In this document: positions 47,401-57,733 of the stretch, piece by piece
How the letters are laid out: each line of letters begins with the position of its first letter
Position numbering within the stretch: position 1 is the first letter of the stretch
Assembly (NCBI GenBank): GCA_963693305.1
Contig: OY855911.1
Location: 33,735,939 to 33,799,938 of the forward strand
Source: Meandrina meandrites
Taxonomy: Eukaryota > Cnidaria > Anthozoa > Scleractinia > Meandrinidae
Length of the DNA: 64,000 bases
Direction: 5' to 3'
The notes under the pieces: generated by a model
Seen by the model: the letters and a program-made list of their open reading frames with translations, nothing else
Told to the model about the DNA's origin: nothing
Databases searched by the model: none
Translations under genes and position numbers: made by a program

Positions 47401-50400
47401 TATTGATTTGTCTATTTATACTATCTCCATCCCTTCAGAAAGAATTCTCAGTGCGGTACAGGTTATTGATTCAATTCGTTCTCAGTATCCTTCTAGCACT
47501 GCTAGAAAATTGGCCCAGTTTGTTGGTAAGATTATCTCAATGGGTTTCGTTTTTGGTAATATTACTCGTATCATGACAAGGTATTCTCATTTTGATATTT
47601 TAAGAAGTCCTACATGGGGTAGCAAAATTTCCCTATCGGGTTCCACTCTTAATGAACTATGTTTTTGGAAAGACAATATTCCTTCCCTTAACAGTAGACG
47701 CCTGTTGTCTGTACAGTCTCTTTATACCCGTGTATGTTATTCCGATGCGAGTTCTACGGGTTGTGCCAGTTACATGTTAGAATTTCATAACACCATCTCT
47801 CGTAAGATGTGGAGTGTTGAAGAGGCTCAGAAGAGCTCCTCTTATAGGGAACTAAAGGCTATTTCCCTGGGTCTAGAATCTTTTTTGCCTTTAGTTAAAG
47901 GGCACACTATTAAGTGGTATACTGATAATCAGAGCGTTTCTAGAATTGTTGAAGTGGGAAGCATGAAGAAAGATTTGCAACGTTTAGCTTTGCGCATTTT
48001 TAGTATGTGCTTGCTCAATTGTATCACATTGGAAGTTGAATGGATTCCGAGATCGGCTAATGATAGAGCTGATTTTTTGAGTAGAGTGGTGGATTATGAT
48101 GATTGGCGGGTCAACAGGGATTATTTCCTTTTGGCCGAGGAGAAATGGGGGCCTCACTCCGTGGACCGCTTCGCGAATCATGAAAATACTCAGTTGCCCC
48201 GTTTCAATAGCAGGTTTTGGTGCCCTGGAACAGAGGCGGTTGATGCCTTTTCTGTTTCTTGGGCGGGAGAGAATAATTGGCTCGTTCCACCTATTTTTCT
48301 CATCCCCAGGGTCCTCAATCACATGGTTGCCCTTGGCGGTCGCGCTACACTTGTTGTTCCTGCTTGGCCTTCCGCTCCTTTTTGGCCATTGATTTTTACA
48401 GACGAGGGTTTGTCCCCCATATTCTCTGATTTTCTCGAGATCCCCATGGGTAGTGATGTTTTTGTTTTGGGTAATTATAAAAATGCCCTTTTTGGATCTC
48501 AAAATTTCCGTTCAGGGGTCCTGTTCTTGAGGATTTCCTAGAGAGGCCTTACGTTAACGCCCCCCCCCCCCCCTTTCACATCTGTTGAGGGTTTCCTCTG
48601 CAGTTTGTTGAGTGTTTACGCTCATACCACATAGTATCCGAGTATCGTGGGATGCACTTGGATCCCCTTTTTTGTGGACCACTTGGTCTTTTTCATTATG
48701 CAGGGACCACTTGGGCCCTTAGTGGCGATATTTTGCTGTGTTTTTGGGACCACTTGGACACCGCGTGTTTTTATTTATTCAGTTATATTTTTGGTTTGGT
48801 CATTTTTGTCATTTCATTTTCTCTATTTTTTGCTTCAGATGTTAAAGCAGTTGCCAGTCGGACGTTTGGCGTTCCACTTTGTGAGAAGCTTTGGCTCTCT
48901 GCCTTCAATTCTCGAGCTGATAACACAGTTATTAATTATTGTAGATCGTTTTGTAAGTTTAAAGCGTGGTGCTTGCATAGCACTGGGGAGGTTTCTTTTC
49001 TCCCAGCTACTTCAATCACAGTTTCCTTGTATTTGCATCATTTACTTGAGAATTCACTAGGTAGCTCTACAATTTACAGTGTTTTTTATGCTATTAACTG
49101 GGTGCATAAGTTAGCAGGTTTTGAAAATTGCAATCCGTGCGACAAGTTTCTTGTCAAGTCTATTGTCGAGGCTTCCAGTCGCCTTCCTCGTAAACCTGTC
49201 AGGAAGGCGGAGCCCATTACCCCAGAGATCCTTGGCTTAATTTTCCAGCAGTATGGGGAGAGTAGTAATTTACTTGATATCAGGTTTGTCTGTATGTGTT
49301 TACTTGCATATGCTGGTTTTTTCCGCATTTCCGAGCTTTTAAGCATTAGGAGATCTAACATTGTTACTGAAGATCTTTATCATAAGATTTTTGTTGAAGT
49401 CAGCAAGACTGATAAGTACAGAGATGGTTCCTGGGTTTATATTGCTAAGACTAGTAATTGTACTTGTCCTTATACTTACCTTATTAAGTACTTAGAAGCT
49501 GCAAGGATTCCTTTGTTTTCTCAGAATTTCATTTTCAGATCCTTACGGTACGACAAGAACTTGAAGTGCAATGTTTTGTCTTCCAAGCCCCTCACCGCTA
49601 GCAGAGCGGGAGAAATTCTTAAGGAGAAGTTGTTAGCTATTGGGTTAGACCCCTCTAAGTTTAGTAATCACAGCTTCAGGTCCGGAGGAGCTACTTCCGC
49701 TGCAAATCTGAATGTTCCTGATCGCCTTTTCAAACACTGCATGAAATGGCCTGTATAAGGACCCTTCCTCAAGTCGTACACAGTCAGTATATCTATTCGT
49801 ATAAGGCGAATATAAGGATGTGGCAGAATGTATAAGGTCCGTATAATGATCAGTATATTTCAGGGTTGGCCAACTTTTGTACCAGGATCTTATACACTTG
49901 TGGCAGGATTCCTTATATGTCAGTATTCACGTCAGTATACATAATGTATACTGTCTGAAACAGGAGATATACTGCAGGTCATGTATACGGATTTTTACAG
50001 TCGTGGCAGGATTCCTTCTATGTCAGTTCACATTTCAGTATACATGACGTATACGGTCTGAACAAGGAGATACACTGCAGTTCATGTATACGGATGTTTA
50101 CGGTCGTGGCAGGATTCCTTCTATGTCAGTTTACATGCCAGTATACAGTTTGTATAATGACATGTGGAATGAAAATGTACTGATTCTGCATATTTCATGG
50201 ATAATGATTTTTATGCCACAATTAAATTTGTTTTCTGGTTCTTTATGCTAGGGTTTGTGGGTACAGAAAACGTTTCAAGCATAAAAATATTTGTGCACCA
50301 ACTTCACATAACCTATTATTTTGACTTAAAACAAAAATTGACTTCAGTTTTAAAATTAAACTGGAGTTCCCTCTAATGTTAATTTGTAAACAAATAGATC

Positions 50401-53400
50401 TTCCTTTTCATAAACAGACACTTAATTTTATTGTGTTCACCTCTGCCATTTATTTTAACGTTTTATAAATAAAGAGTTCCACAATTTACTGTTGTGAACC
50501 ATCTTAAAAACAAAATCTCAAAAGGACTATAAAAAATATTTTCCTTGTTATTGCTGGAGATCCCTGATAGTGTTGGTAAACTTTTTGAAAACTTTCATCA
50601 GCGTGTAGCACCTATCACATAAGAAAGAAAGAAAGAAAGAAAAACAATTTACTGTAAGAAAAAATAAAGTGAAAGAGCACTGAAATAAGTGCTGAACTAA
50701 ATATACAGGCTGAGGCAATGTGCTTCAAGAATTGCCCCAAAAGGTGTTGAGACTGGAAAGGAATAACCATCTTCTCCAGCAAAGTTGGCAGGGCTTTCAA
50801 TAAGACCCTGTACCCCGCAAGAGCTCTGACAGGTATTCTGTCATGGATCACTGGCTAAAATTAGTGCAGCTCCCTATAAAGGCGAGGTATTTTCAACTTC
50901 TTATATTGCCCTCTCATGGGTGGTGCACAAGGGCAGCCACCTACTAAAATTCTTATTGAAAGCCAGACAGTCAATAAAAATCCTTACATGACTAAGACAG
51001 CTGAGAGGGCCAATACAGTCCTGTGTGCAACTAGAATCAAAAAACCAAAATGCATTATTGCTCTTCTCATCCATTTTTTTTAAGTATTGGACCAGGTAAA
51101 CCATCTACAGCTTTTTTCAATTTTCAAGTTATATATTTAAGAAATATTTTATTAACCAATCTTGCTTTAAGCATAATCTTCACTTACCTTTATAGTTTGC
51201 TCTCGTTAAACTCCACTCAGCTTTTGTGAGATCTGCAGATTTAATTGGAAAATAATCGTCACATATAATTATATGTATGGATGGCAAAGAAGTGTATATT
51301 GATAAATAAGAAAGATATTACATTTTCAGCTCGGTAATGAAATGTGAAAGACAAAATATTCAACATGTCGCGAGCGTGGGACAAAGAAAGAAATCTGAGT
51401 CCCCAACAGGAATCAAACCCATGACCTCCCAAACGGTGGGTGGGTGCTCTACCCACTGAGCTACAAGAATGCATGGTGAGCAAGGCCATTTACTGTAATA
51501 CTGTAGGTTCATACATGAATATTACACCCATCCTGCAATTACTGCTAGAATCGGCAGTGTCGATAGCACCCTGTATGAGGATAAATAAAGAAAGATGGTT
51601 GCCATTTTAAGATTGGTAATGAAATGTGAAAGATGAAATATTCAACATGTCGCAAGCGTGGGAGGGGTCATGAGTTTGATTCCCGTCGCGAACTCAGATT
51701 TTTTTCTCTTTCCACTGCTCACAACATGCCAAGTATTTCATCTTTCACATTTCATTACCAAGCTTAAAATGTACCATCTTTCTTTATTTATCATCATACA
51801 GGATGCTATTGACACTCTGGATCCTAGCAGTATGCAGGATGCGTGTCACATACAGTATGAACTTTTCTAGTAAATGACCTTGCTCACCATGAGTTCTCAT
51901 ACCTTAGTGGATACGGCGAACTGCCGTGCGTTTGACGTTGCCGACGCTAGGGTCACGATAAGACACAACTTTTGATTGATTTAGTTGGCGCGTTTTGGCA
52001 CGACTGGCTCAGAAAAATGTGAGCGAAGCTGTGATTGGCCAAACTATGGAAAGGAATGTGGTTCTGGTTTAAGCAGCCGTTGGTGGGGGAGAGAGCATTG
52101 TGTGACGAGCCCAAACAACGGCTGCGAAGGAGACTATGTGTGCATGGATGCCCACAATAAAAAACACACCAACAGGAGACTTACTGTACAACAGTAGAAC
52201 GCCAAGGGAACAACACTACGCCAGAACACTGAAAATCAAAATGCACCAATCACGGCTGTTTCATGGAGAATTTAAACAAGCTCAAAGTGAATAAATGCAT
52301 ATTTTGTAGTCAAATGTGAGCACAAGACAAGTTTCAAATATCATGAACTATTGACTATCATTTGACCAGGGCTTAAGTTGGCAACCAGACCATCCTTTAT
52401 TTGTACATCTAAAGGTGCCCTATTGGGCAGTCAGTGTAAAAAGCAGACTGTAAAATAATATGCTCCTCATCCCTCATTTACAAATTATATTTTCATCACA
52501 AGATTTCATAAGGACTGGGACTGTATATGCATGAATGCAGTCCTTACAGTAATAGTTATGGGAGGAGTTTTACTTGCATAACAGGTACGGTGTATGGTAT
52601 TTGCTGGTCTAAAATCTAGAATGGTTTTTGCATGTAGCTATCAATATCCTGCAATATCCAACGAGCAAAATGTAGACAAACGACATGAATCTTCATGTAA
52701 AGACGTAAACTACGAAAGACTTCAGCTTACCTATGTTACTTGAAAGAAAACTTTCCATCGCCTGGTGACTGAGAATGTAAATCGATGCTTGAGCACGAAG
52801 CAGTTGGCAAGTTTCACACTGTTTTCAGAACAACACAGGCAGCCTCGATGGATGATTTACTGCTCGATCGGGTTTCCTTCGTCGATATTTCATCAAATTA
52901 CACTTCTTACCGTTTCCGAAAAACATAATATACAGACGTTCTGCGTCAAAAACTAACAGAACGAAGTAACATTTGGCGAATTCAGATTTAAACGTTACAA
53001 AATCACCAACGAATCTTCGCACCTTTCGAAAATGGCGGTAAATAGCGGTAAATCGGTAGAACAAAGGATTTCGGTAAAGTGCTTCATGTATGAGTGCATG
53101 TTTGATACTTTTAAAAGCAACACCGCTGAAAGCGGTCAGTACCAGTGCGGACAACAGTGCGTAAAGATTCGTAAAGAAAATTAAAGACGCGTAAAGAGAT
53201 CACGGAGAAGCAAGTCAGAGTAACTCTCACATACCTACGAGACATCTATATTTCACGTCTTTGTAGGTATTTGTCTAAATAGGAGGTGGTATCTTTATCT
53301 ACGTCGCCGTTTACGCAAATGTAATATCCCGTACAGAGTCACAGTCGGGGGTGAAGCGGAATCATGAATCATAGCTGTAAAATTGGTAGGAATCATGAAT

Positions 53401-56204
53401 CTTCGTGTTTAAAACTTGGGAATCATGAATAACGAGAGATGGCTAAAAGAATCATGAATCACGACTGAATGCTTCCATCGATATTGGAGGTGTGTGAATA
53501 TAGAATGTAAGCTACTAAAATTTTCTGGGGTAGCATGTCCCCAGACTCCCCTACAGGAAAACACCAAAAAACGCAAATGCACCAAGTTGGCTTCACATCT
53601 ATATCCCGTACCGACTTTACTGTGATAACGTATGTTACACACAGTGAATAATTTAGAAATAATTTGACGACAGAAATCAGAAAATATCGGTTTCCGGCAT
53701 TATTCCATTTTGCCAGTGAGTGGGGAACCGGTACAAACACTAGAGAATGCGCAACCACCGTATAAGCGGAAAACAACAGAAACTGGAAATAAGTTATTTG
53801 AAAACTGGATGGAACAATGAAAAGTAAATCATGAATATCGAATGAAATTTATAAATGAATCATGAATCATTGAGGTAAAACAAGACAGGAATCATGAATA
53901 TCCAAAGTCCAATGATTCCGCTTCCACCCCCGAGTCACAGCATGAAAACATAACTTTACTGTGGTGTAAAGCTGAAGTAAAGCTGGCATAAATTTTTTTT
54001 TAATCAGCTTTACGCTACCTTTACATTTTTTAAAGCTGAACCAGCTTTACACTCATGTTTAAAGCTTGCTTAAAGAGATTGAAACATTTAAGCAGCATTT
54101 AAGCCACATTTACGCCAGGTTTACGCACGGTAGCGTAAATGTCAGATTTAACGACCTTTAACAACCTTTAAATCTCCATTTTCGTGCTGTAAGTCTTAAC
54201 GTGTTCCCTGCCAGTTCACGCGTCTTTATGGAACAAGGAACACTGTCGTAAAGAGGGCCTTCTATTTACTGTTCTTTACGCAAGAGTTAAAGATGCGTAA
54301 ATTTCGCGATGTCGCATATAATTACCAGCAATTGGAGTTAACTTTGTCAAAACATAAATAAGGTGTCCTTACACTCGGTGTACGGTAATCTACACACAAC
54401 AGTATACATTAGTATAAGGAAATAGAGGGATACTGTTCATTATACAGACCGTATACCCGAACTTCAGTACACACCAGTATACCTTTCCGTACACATTACA
54501 TATACGGATTCATTTTACCCCCGTATACATGTCATTTCATGCAGTGAAAGTTCACGGAAGGTGGAAATCAGATTCAGCTAAAGACGGCTATGTTCGCGAT
54601 AAAGTCGATTCACGTCTTTATGTTCCTTTGCACATTGGAATTTAATTAATTCAGTTTTTGTAAGAGTCAGTTTAGACTCATTTTGTATTTTGCTACCATT
54701 TATTCTTCTGTATTATGTAAGTTGTGTTTTGTACAGGTCGTATTATGGCACTGCTCGACCTATTCCTCCAATACAATAAATTCATTTATTGTCTATTTGC
54801 TTGTGTGTTTCATCATTACAGAGTTTAGAGCATAAATAAGTTATTTTCGGTACGCAGTTTAGGAAATAACGCTGAATTGTGATCTCCAGCAAGGCACAAC
54901 CCTATCACAGTATTCCTCTGCCCAGAAAGAATAAATCGATTCTTGTGAATCGTAATGGTACATTAACTTGATCAATGCAGGATGCACCAATATGTAATCC
55001 AGGAAAGCAATACTCCTAGTCGCGTAATACAGCGACAGCCCTGTAGTGGAGGGACTAGACGGGCAAATAAAGTCGCTGGCTCACAGTGAAAAGATCGGAT
55101 GGTCCGCGCATCATTTTACCAGTCACGCGGCCCGCAGACGAATTCCCCAGCTCAATACCGGCCACTGTCGTGGATGTTATAAAACTAAAAATCTTTTACC
55201 TCTTTGTGGTGTTTCAACAGCCTGTATTTCCAAGCCATTGGGAATGGAAGACGGTACAATTGCAGAGAACAAGATAACGGCATCTTCCACACATGATAAG
55301 GTAGGACGCTTGACCTGGGGTAGACTTCACTGCTCACAGGGAAGTTGGGCTCCAAACACAGATGATAGTAACCAGTGGTTCCAAGTGGACTTCTCCCCGG
55401 ATGTGAAACTCATATCACACATCGCCACTCAAGGAAACGGAAAGAATTGGTGGTGGGTTAAGACATATTACGTCACGTATAGAACAGGAGGCGCAACCTT
55501 TCAAGAATACAAAGAGAATAACCAACGAGTTGTAAGTAAAATACCAACAACAGCCTTTATTTTAACACGAAAAAGTTTAAAGCAATATGCTTGCTTGGAG
55601 GTTGCATTAAAGTCAACTTAGGCAATTAGCTTTTCTTCTTGTAAGTAAAAACAACAAGAACAACATCACGCTTTATTGCCTGAAAAAAAAACATATATAT
55701 CAAAACAAAAATGTGGTAAATGTACTCAGTAAATTACTCAATATTACTCAGTAAGTTCGGTTGCAGAGGAAAATTCAACAAAACGATCTTACTGTTCTAG
55801 CATTAATCTACTGATAACATACTTAATGCATATCATGACAAATCGATCACAGCTATGACTTTCAGAAGACGCTAACAAGCCAGGGTCGTCTAGAATACGA
55901 AGGATTGACCTACCTCCACCCCCCTGCGCCCCCTCTTGCCTTATCCCCGGCCTGAGAGAAAAACCTGTTCGCAGACTACTCTAACAGAGATACCTAAGCT
56001 TGATTTTCCTGGTATGACTGACAAGATCCATAACTTTCCTTCTGTTTGTGTTAGATCTTCCAAGGCAACATCAACCGCGATGATGTAGTAATGAACAAAA
56101 TCAACGACCCCTTTCAAGCAGACACCGTGCGCATAAAACCTACGGCATATGATGGAAGAATTGCTCTGCGAATTGAACTCTACGGATGTGACGTCATACA
56201 GTAA
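44442..56204 (+). CDS. Secreted PAN-EGF-discoidin protein, gene H (long intron filled by transposons)
   Basis: Exon 1 (to 44832) encodes a PAN/apple domain ([19 protein letters not shown]) and an EGF-like domain ([20 protein letters not shown]). It ends at a GTAAGT donor in phase 1. Exons 55221-55531 and 56055-56204 encode the F5/8C domain ([17 protein letters not shown], ending [10 protein letters not shown]) with sound acceptors and matching phases. From the ATG at 44442 this gives 283 residues. The frame is open upstream of that ATG back to a stop at 44385-44387 and reads a signal-peptide-like LQLILLLSKAVYLF, but with no ATG. The true start may therefore come from an upstream exon joined near 44392-44405. 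About 9.7 kb of the intron is a Ngaro-type retroelement. No separate middle exon is seen. Confidence 0.7.
45151..45321 (+). repeat. Ngaro split repeat A, first copy
   Basis: Starts ATGTATTTATGCTCGGTGCG and ends CGACCGCCACTT. Second copy at 46084-46254, with no difference that I could find. Confidence 0.9.
45340..45829 (+). pseudogene. Ngaro gag, N-terminal part, frameshifted
   Basis: The frame from ATG 45340 ([16 protein letters not shown]) is rich in charged residues and ends at 45642. The adjacent frame continues from about 45622 ([15 protein letters not shown]..) to a TAG at 45827-45829, after which basic residues continue. One frameshift and one stop therefore separate what was one gag reading frame. 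No catalytic motif is expected. The part with the zinc knuckle lies beyond the B-A repeat pair. Confidence 0.6.
45954..46083 (+). repeat. Ngaro split repeat B, first copy
   Basis: From GTATTATGGCACTGCTCGAC to GTTTAGGAAATAA. Second copy at 54740-54869. It directly abuts repeat A. Confidence 0.9.
46084..46254 (+). repeat. Ngaro split repeat A, second copy
   Basis: Same 171 bp as 45151-45321; followed by a different sequence (AGTTTCCCC..CTACAG) leading into the gag C-terminus. Confidence 0.9.
46232..48541 (+). CDS. Ngaro/DIRS reverse transcriptase and RNase H
   Basis: A 769-codon uninterrupted frame; the recognisable protein starts near 46550. RT motifs include [32 protein letters not shown] and the catalytic VYLDDGLG. 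RNase H follows, with [20 protein letters not shown] and [11 protein letters not shown] as its acidic-residue motifs. The C-terminal [22 protein letters not shown] block is typical of DIRS-like elements. All key residues look intact. The 5' end overlaps the gag frame, so the true start is not certain. Confidence 0.88.
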   Translation: MPSIDRHLVSPFFRFYRSFSVQARHLVLHQLSPLLRQEILLIFVLKRRKAPLIKAVMTSASPAARPVIGESIAPTNISLPHQPTNSSKVCQLKTAALLGSSNSISDQKVVNDTLEGISDDGLVFEERFEFENSPNRIQSVKGRLRAQFNFWSLTLGANDFILRVIDKGYTIPFITVPQNAFLDNNRSALMHADFVLEAIQELLLSGSVVQVSSPPHVVNPLSVSIQSCGKKRLILDLRHVNKHIWKEKFKFEDIRNACVYLPFDHFMFKFDLKSGYHHIDILQEHQTFLGFSWVVNGVRKFFVFTVLPFGLSSAPYIFTKVVRVLVRYWRSHAVRITVYLDDGLGSARDFARCVAASLFVKTSLQLSGFLPNDSKSIWQPTSCLVWLGFCIDLSIYTISIPSERILSAVQVIDSIRSQYPSSTARKLAQFVGKIISMGFVFGNITRIMTRYSHFDILRSPTWGSKISLSGSTLNELCFWKDNIPSLNSRRLLSVQSLYTRVCYSDASSTGCASYMLEFHNTISRKMWSVEEAQKSSSYRELKAISLGLESFLPLVKGHTIKWYTDNQSVSRIVEVGSMKKDLQRLALRIFSMCLLNCITLEVEWIPRSANDRADFLSRVVDYDDWRVNRDYFLLAEEKWGPHSVDRFANHENTQLPRFNSRFWCPGTEAVDAFSVSWAGENNWLVPPIFLIPRVLNHMVALGGRATLVVPAWPSAPFWPLIFTDEGLSPIFSDFLEIPMGSDVFVLGNYKNALFGSQNFRSGVLFLRIS
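46276..46536 (+). CDS. Ngaro gag, C-terminal part with zinc knuckle
   Basis: The frame reads Ser/Thr-rich sequence, then [15 protein letters not shown], a CX2CX4HX4C zinc knuckle as in Gag nucleocapsids, and ends at TAA 46534-46536. A pyrimidine-rich tract and CTACAG sit directly before it, so it may be the second exon of gag. It overlaps the RT frame. Confidence 0.65.
   Translation, partial: LQVVQRPGTSSGSSSTVSSITPRNFTNFRPQTSKGAFDKGRYDICFACGQTGHWRVNCPNKYFSAPSTYKQLQSLPIKDSGSSGQQ
48652..49734 (+). pseudogene. Tyrosine recombinase of the Ngaro element, 5' part (cut by a transposon)
   Basis: The frame carries a core-binding region ([12 protein letters not shown]) and the start of the catalytic domain, including the first Arg box ([11 protein letters not shown]) and the H-x-x-R box (HSFRSGG). 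It stops matching at 49734, where a CACTG-ended transposon begins. The remainder, with HGRW and the catalytic Tyr, resumes at 54550. The uninterrupted ancestor was a DIRS/Ngaro-type integrase-like recombinase. The present copy cannot make a complete enzyme. Confidence 0.85.
49940..50160. repeat. Subterminal tandem repeats of the CACTG element
   Basis: Two to three diverged units of about 115-120 bp contain GTGGCAGGATTCCTTCTATG, a GTATAC pair and ATACACTGCAG. Such arrays are the usual transposase-binding regions of CACTA-type elements. Confidence 0.6.
51285..51475 (-). repeat. tRNA-derived SINE inside the CACTG element
   Basis: On the minus strand a tRNA-like head (TTGTAGCTCAGTGGGTAGAG, with GGGTTTGATTCC as the T loop) is followed by CGCTCGCGACATG and a tail with TTTCACATTTCATTACC. 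A related head lies at 63364-63435. Confidence 0.65.
51590..51850. repeat. Rearranged inverted SINE copies
   Basis: Pieces of the preceding SINE tail (GGTAATGAAATGTGAAAGA) and T-loop (GAGTTTGATTCCCG) occur, followed by the tail in the opposite orientation, so two copies meet head to head. Confidence 0.55.
52097..52135. mobile_element. Single arm of the TAGTCTCC foldback family
   Basis: TGACGAGCCCAAACAACGG and GGCTGCGAAGGAGACTA match the right arm of the hairpin at 8311-8395. The partner arm is absent. Confidence 0.6.
53345..53932. mobile_element. hAT-like MITE inside the CACTG element
   Basis: Ends TCGGGGGTGAAGCGGAATCA and TGATTCCGCTTCCACCCCCG are inverted repeats with a one-base gap. AGTCACAG is duplicated at 53337-53344 and 53933-53940 (8 bp). 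AATCATGAAT occurs many times near both ends. No transposase frame. Confidence 0.7.
54550..54645 (+). pseudogene. Tyrosine recombinase of the Ngaro element, 3' end
   Basis: Directly after the transposon's target duplication the frame reads [15 protein letters not shown], which contains the last His/Trp box and the catalytic tyrosine (codon 54589-54591), and ends at TAA 54643-54645. In frame with the part at 48652-49734 once the insert and one AAA are removed. Confidence 0.85.
54740..54869 (+). repeat. Ngaro split repeat B, second copy (right end)
   Basis: Same 130 bp as 45954-46083. It marks the right border of the retroelement. Confidence 0.9.
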
Positions 56205-57733
56205 ATCTTTTACATTCTGTGTCTTGACCGAATTCCTCAAGCTAGCCCAATAGAAAACATCGTCACATGACTAATAAGCATCCTTACAACTGGGATTCAG
56301 CTGGATCAGGACTCCTTAGAAAAAATCCACAAGGATTAAAGGATCAATCAGGGGGTCGCCATGCAGCTCTCGTAAGGTCTCACATGAGTGGCTGAGAGAA
56401 CAATAGAACAAACAACAAGAACAATGCCCTTAGACCCCAAAACAATAGCAGCTGCTACACTAGAGGACCAGTAGAATTACAAGCTTACGAGAGCTGCGTA
56501 ACTATTCCAATCAGGAGAAACATTCCCACGGAAAAATATTCAGGCCTAAGTTTTTGATATTTAAAAATTATTCCATGAGCGCGCGTTGGATATGAAATGA
56601 TAAATAGCCAACGAGGAGCAGGAGCATCACCGAATCTCATATCCAAATAGCGTGAGTGGAATAATTGTTTTATTAAAACACCCAAAGAATTGCAATATTT
56701 GAATATATGTGGTCCATAGTATATGAGCTCAAATACCATGGCATGTAAACCAATCAAAACTCAGGAATTTCAATATACCATGGCAAGGTTTTAATAATAG
56801 GTATATGTCGTATATTATCTTACTCTACTCAATAGAATACAAATGCCATGAGAACGAGACAAGGGAAAAGTCCGAAAATCTCTACGTATCTCTTTCGCAT
56901 CAAAACTAATCAAATCAGCACCGTAAAAAGCTGGATTTCCGATAAAACAAAAGAAACAGTTTAGTGTAGCCAAAAAACACCTACCAAAACACTACGCGAT
57001 ACCAAAGACAATAAGCCGTAAATAAATAAGATATTTTTACATTTGGTGTCTTTGATATTATTAATACGGTAACTGTTATATACTCGCAGAGGGGGGAGGA
57101 AAGCAAACTACAATAATTAAAGTTTTAATTAAAAACATCTAGAAACTTCGAGCCAGATGGTAATATACAGAATTCTTGACAAGACACAAATTTACATTAT
57201 TTGCGTTGCTATTGCAAAACATTTGACTCATTCAAAATTACTATGAAAAAATGTAATTGCATCGTAAGTTTGGATTTTTTTTTTCACTTAGCTGACGCAA
57301 AAAAAAGTGAAACGAAATTTTAAAATCCTGAAGGAAAAACAATCATTTGCGCTTATATTTTATTTGATTTGTTTCCATGAAAACAATCATTCAGGATTTG
57401 TATAGTAAATGTTTCTAACCGTGACTTTGAGGCAGTACTATCATAACATTCAGATTGAAAAAATAAAAATAAAAACCAACAGTCAGATTTTGTACACTGG
57501 TTAGTGACTGTTTCTTCTGATTTACACCTTTGAGTTAGCTAAGCGACAAGGAGTGATGGTTGAAAAGTAATGTATGAACACGGGTTTGACATATCAATAG
57601 GTGTTTCTTGTGAAAATAAACAAAGACTGAATGTCAGTGACCAATTACTGACTTCGTGATACAAAAAAGAACTGCCTCCAATGATAAATGATTCAAAGGA
57701 AATTTTACAGTGCGCTCCGCACAACCTAGCGCA
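56205..57733. other. Intergenic, genes H to G
   Basis: Holds copy 3 of the CTCATATCCA palindromic repeat (56550-56800) and AT-rich DNA. AATTTTACAG at 57701-57710 may be a splice acceptor just before the start of gene G. No other gene is supported. Confidence 0.5.
56550..56800 (+). repeat. Interspersed palindromic repeat, copy 3 of 3
   Basis: AAATTATTCCATGAGCGCGC, GTTGGATATG and the closing AGTGGAATAATTGTTTTATT match 29768-30060. Confidence 0.6.

Larger units (their letters stand above)
49735..54546. mobile_element. CACTG-ended DNA transposon (CMC/EnSpm-like), non-autonomous, 4.8 kb
   Basis: Both ends begin with the inverted CACTGCATGAAATG and partial identity continues for about 12 bp more. 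AAA is duplicated on both sides (49732-49734 and 54547-54549). CACTA/CACTG ends with 2-3 bp duplications fit the CACTA-Mirage-Chapaev group. Subterminal regions are packed with GTATAC-type motifs (49770-50160 and 54360-54530) and with TTTACGC/GTAAAG motifs (53160-53300 and 53950-54310). I see no transposase frame. It carries a hAT-like element and SINE pieces. Confidence 0.75.
45151..54869 (+). mobile_element. Ngaro/DIRS-type retroelement with split direct repeats
   Basis: Layout: repeat A (45151-45321), N-terminal gag (45340-45829, decayed), repeat B (45954-46083), repeat A again (46084-46254), zinc-knuckle gag C-terminus, RT and RNase H (to 48541), tyrosine recombinase (from 48652, interrupted, ending 54645), repeat B again (54740-54869). 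The two A copies (171 bp) look identical, as do the two B copies (130 bp), which suggests recent activity. Ngaro elements normally run A1-ORFs-B1-A2-B2; here the B-A junction lies inside gag. There are no long terminal repeats and no integrase of the retroviral type. It lies in the intron of gene H. Confidence 0.85.

Noticed and set aside
47984..48502. 172-codon frame antisense to the reverse transcriptase
   Set aside because: Shadow of a long real frame; no family features.
49940..50160. CRISPR-like array
   Set aside because: The units are long, diverged and without constant spacers. The genome is animal, and the repeats fit subterminal arrays of a DNA transposon.
55046..55220. N-terminal extension of the discoidin exon of gene H from an ATG at 55046
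   Set aside because: A good acceptor (GTTTCAACAG) at 55220 and the exact 311-nt exon length in paralogues show that the upstream codons are intron.
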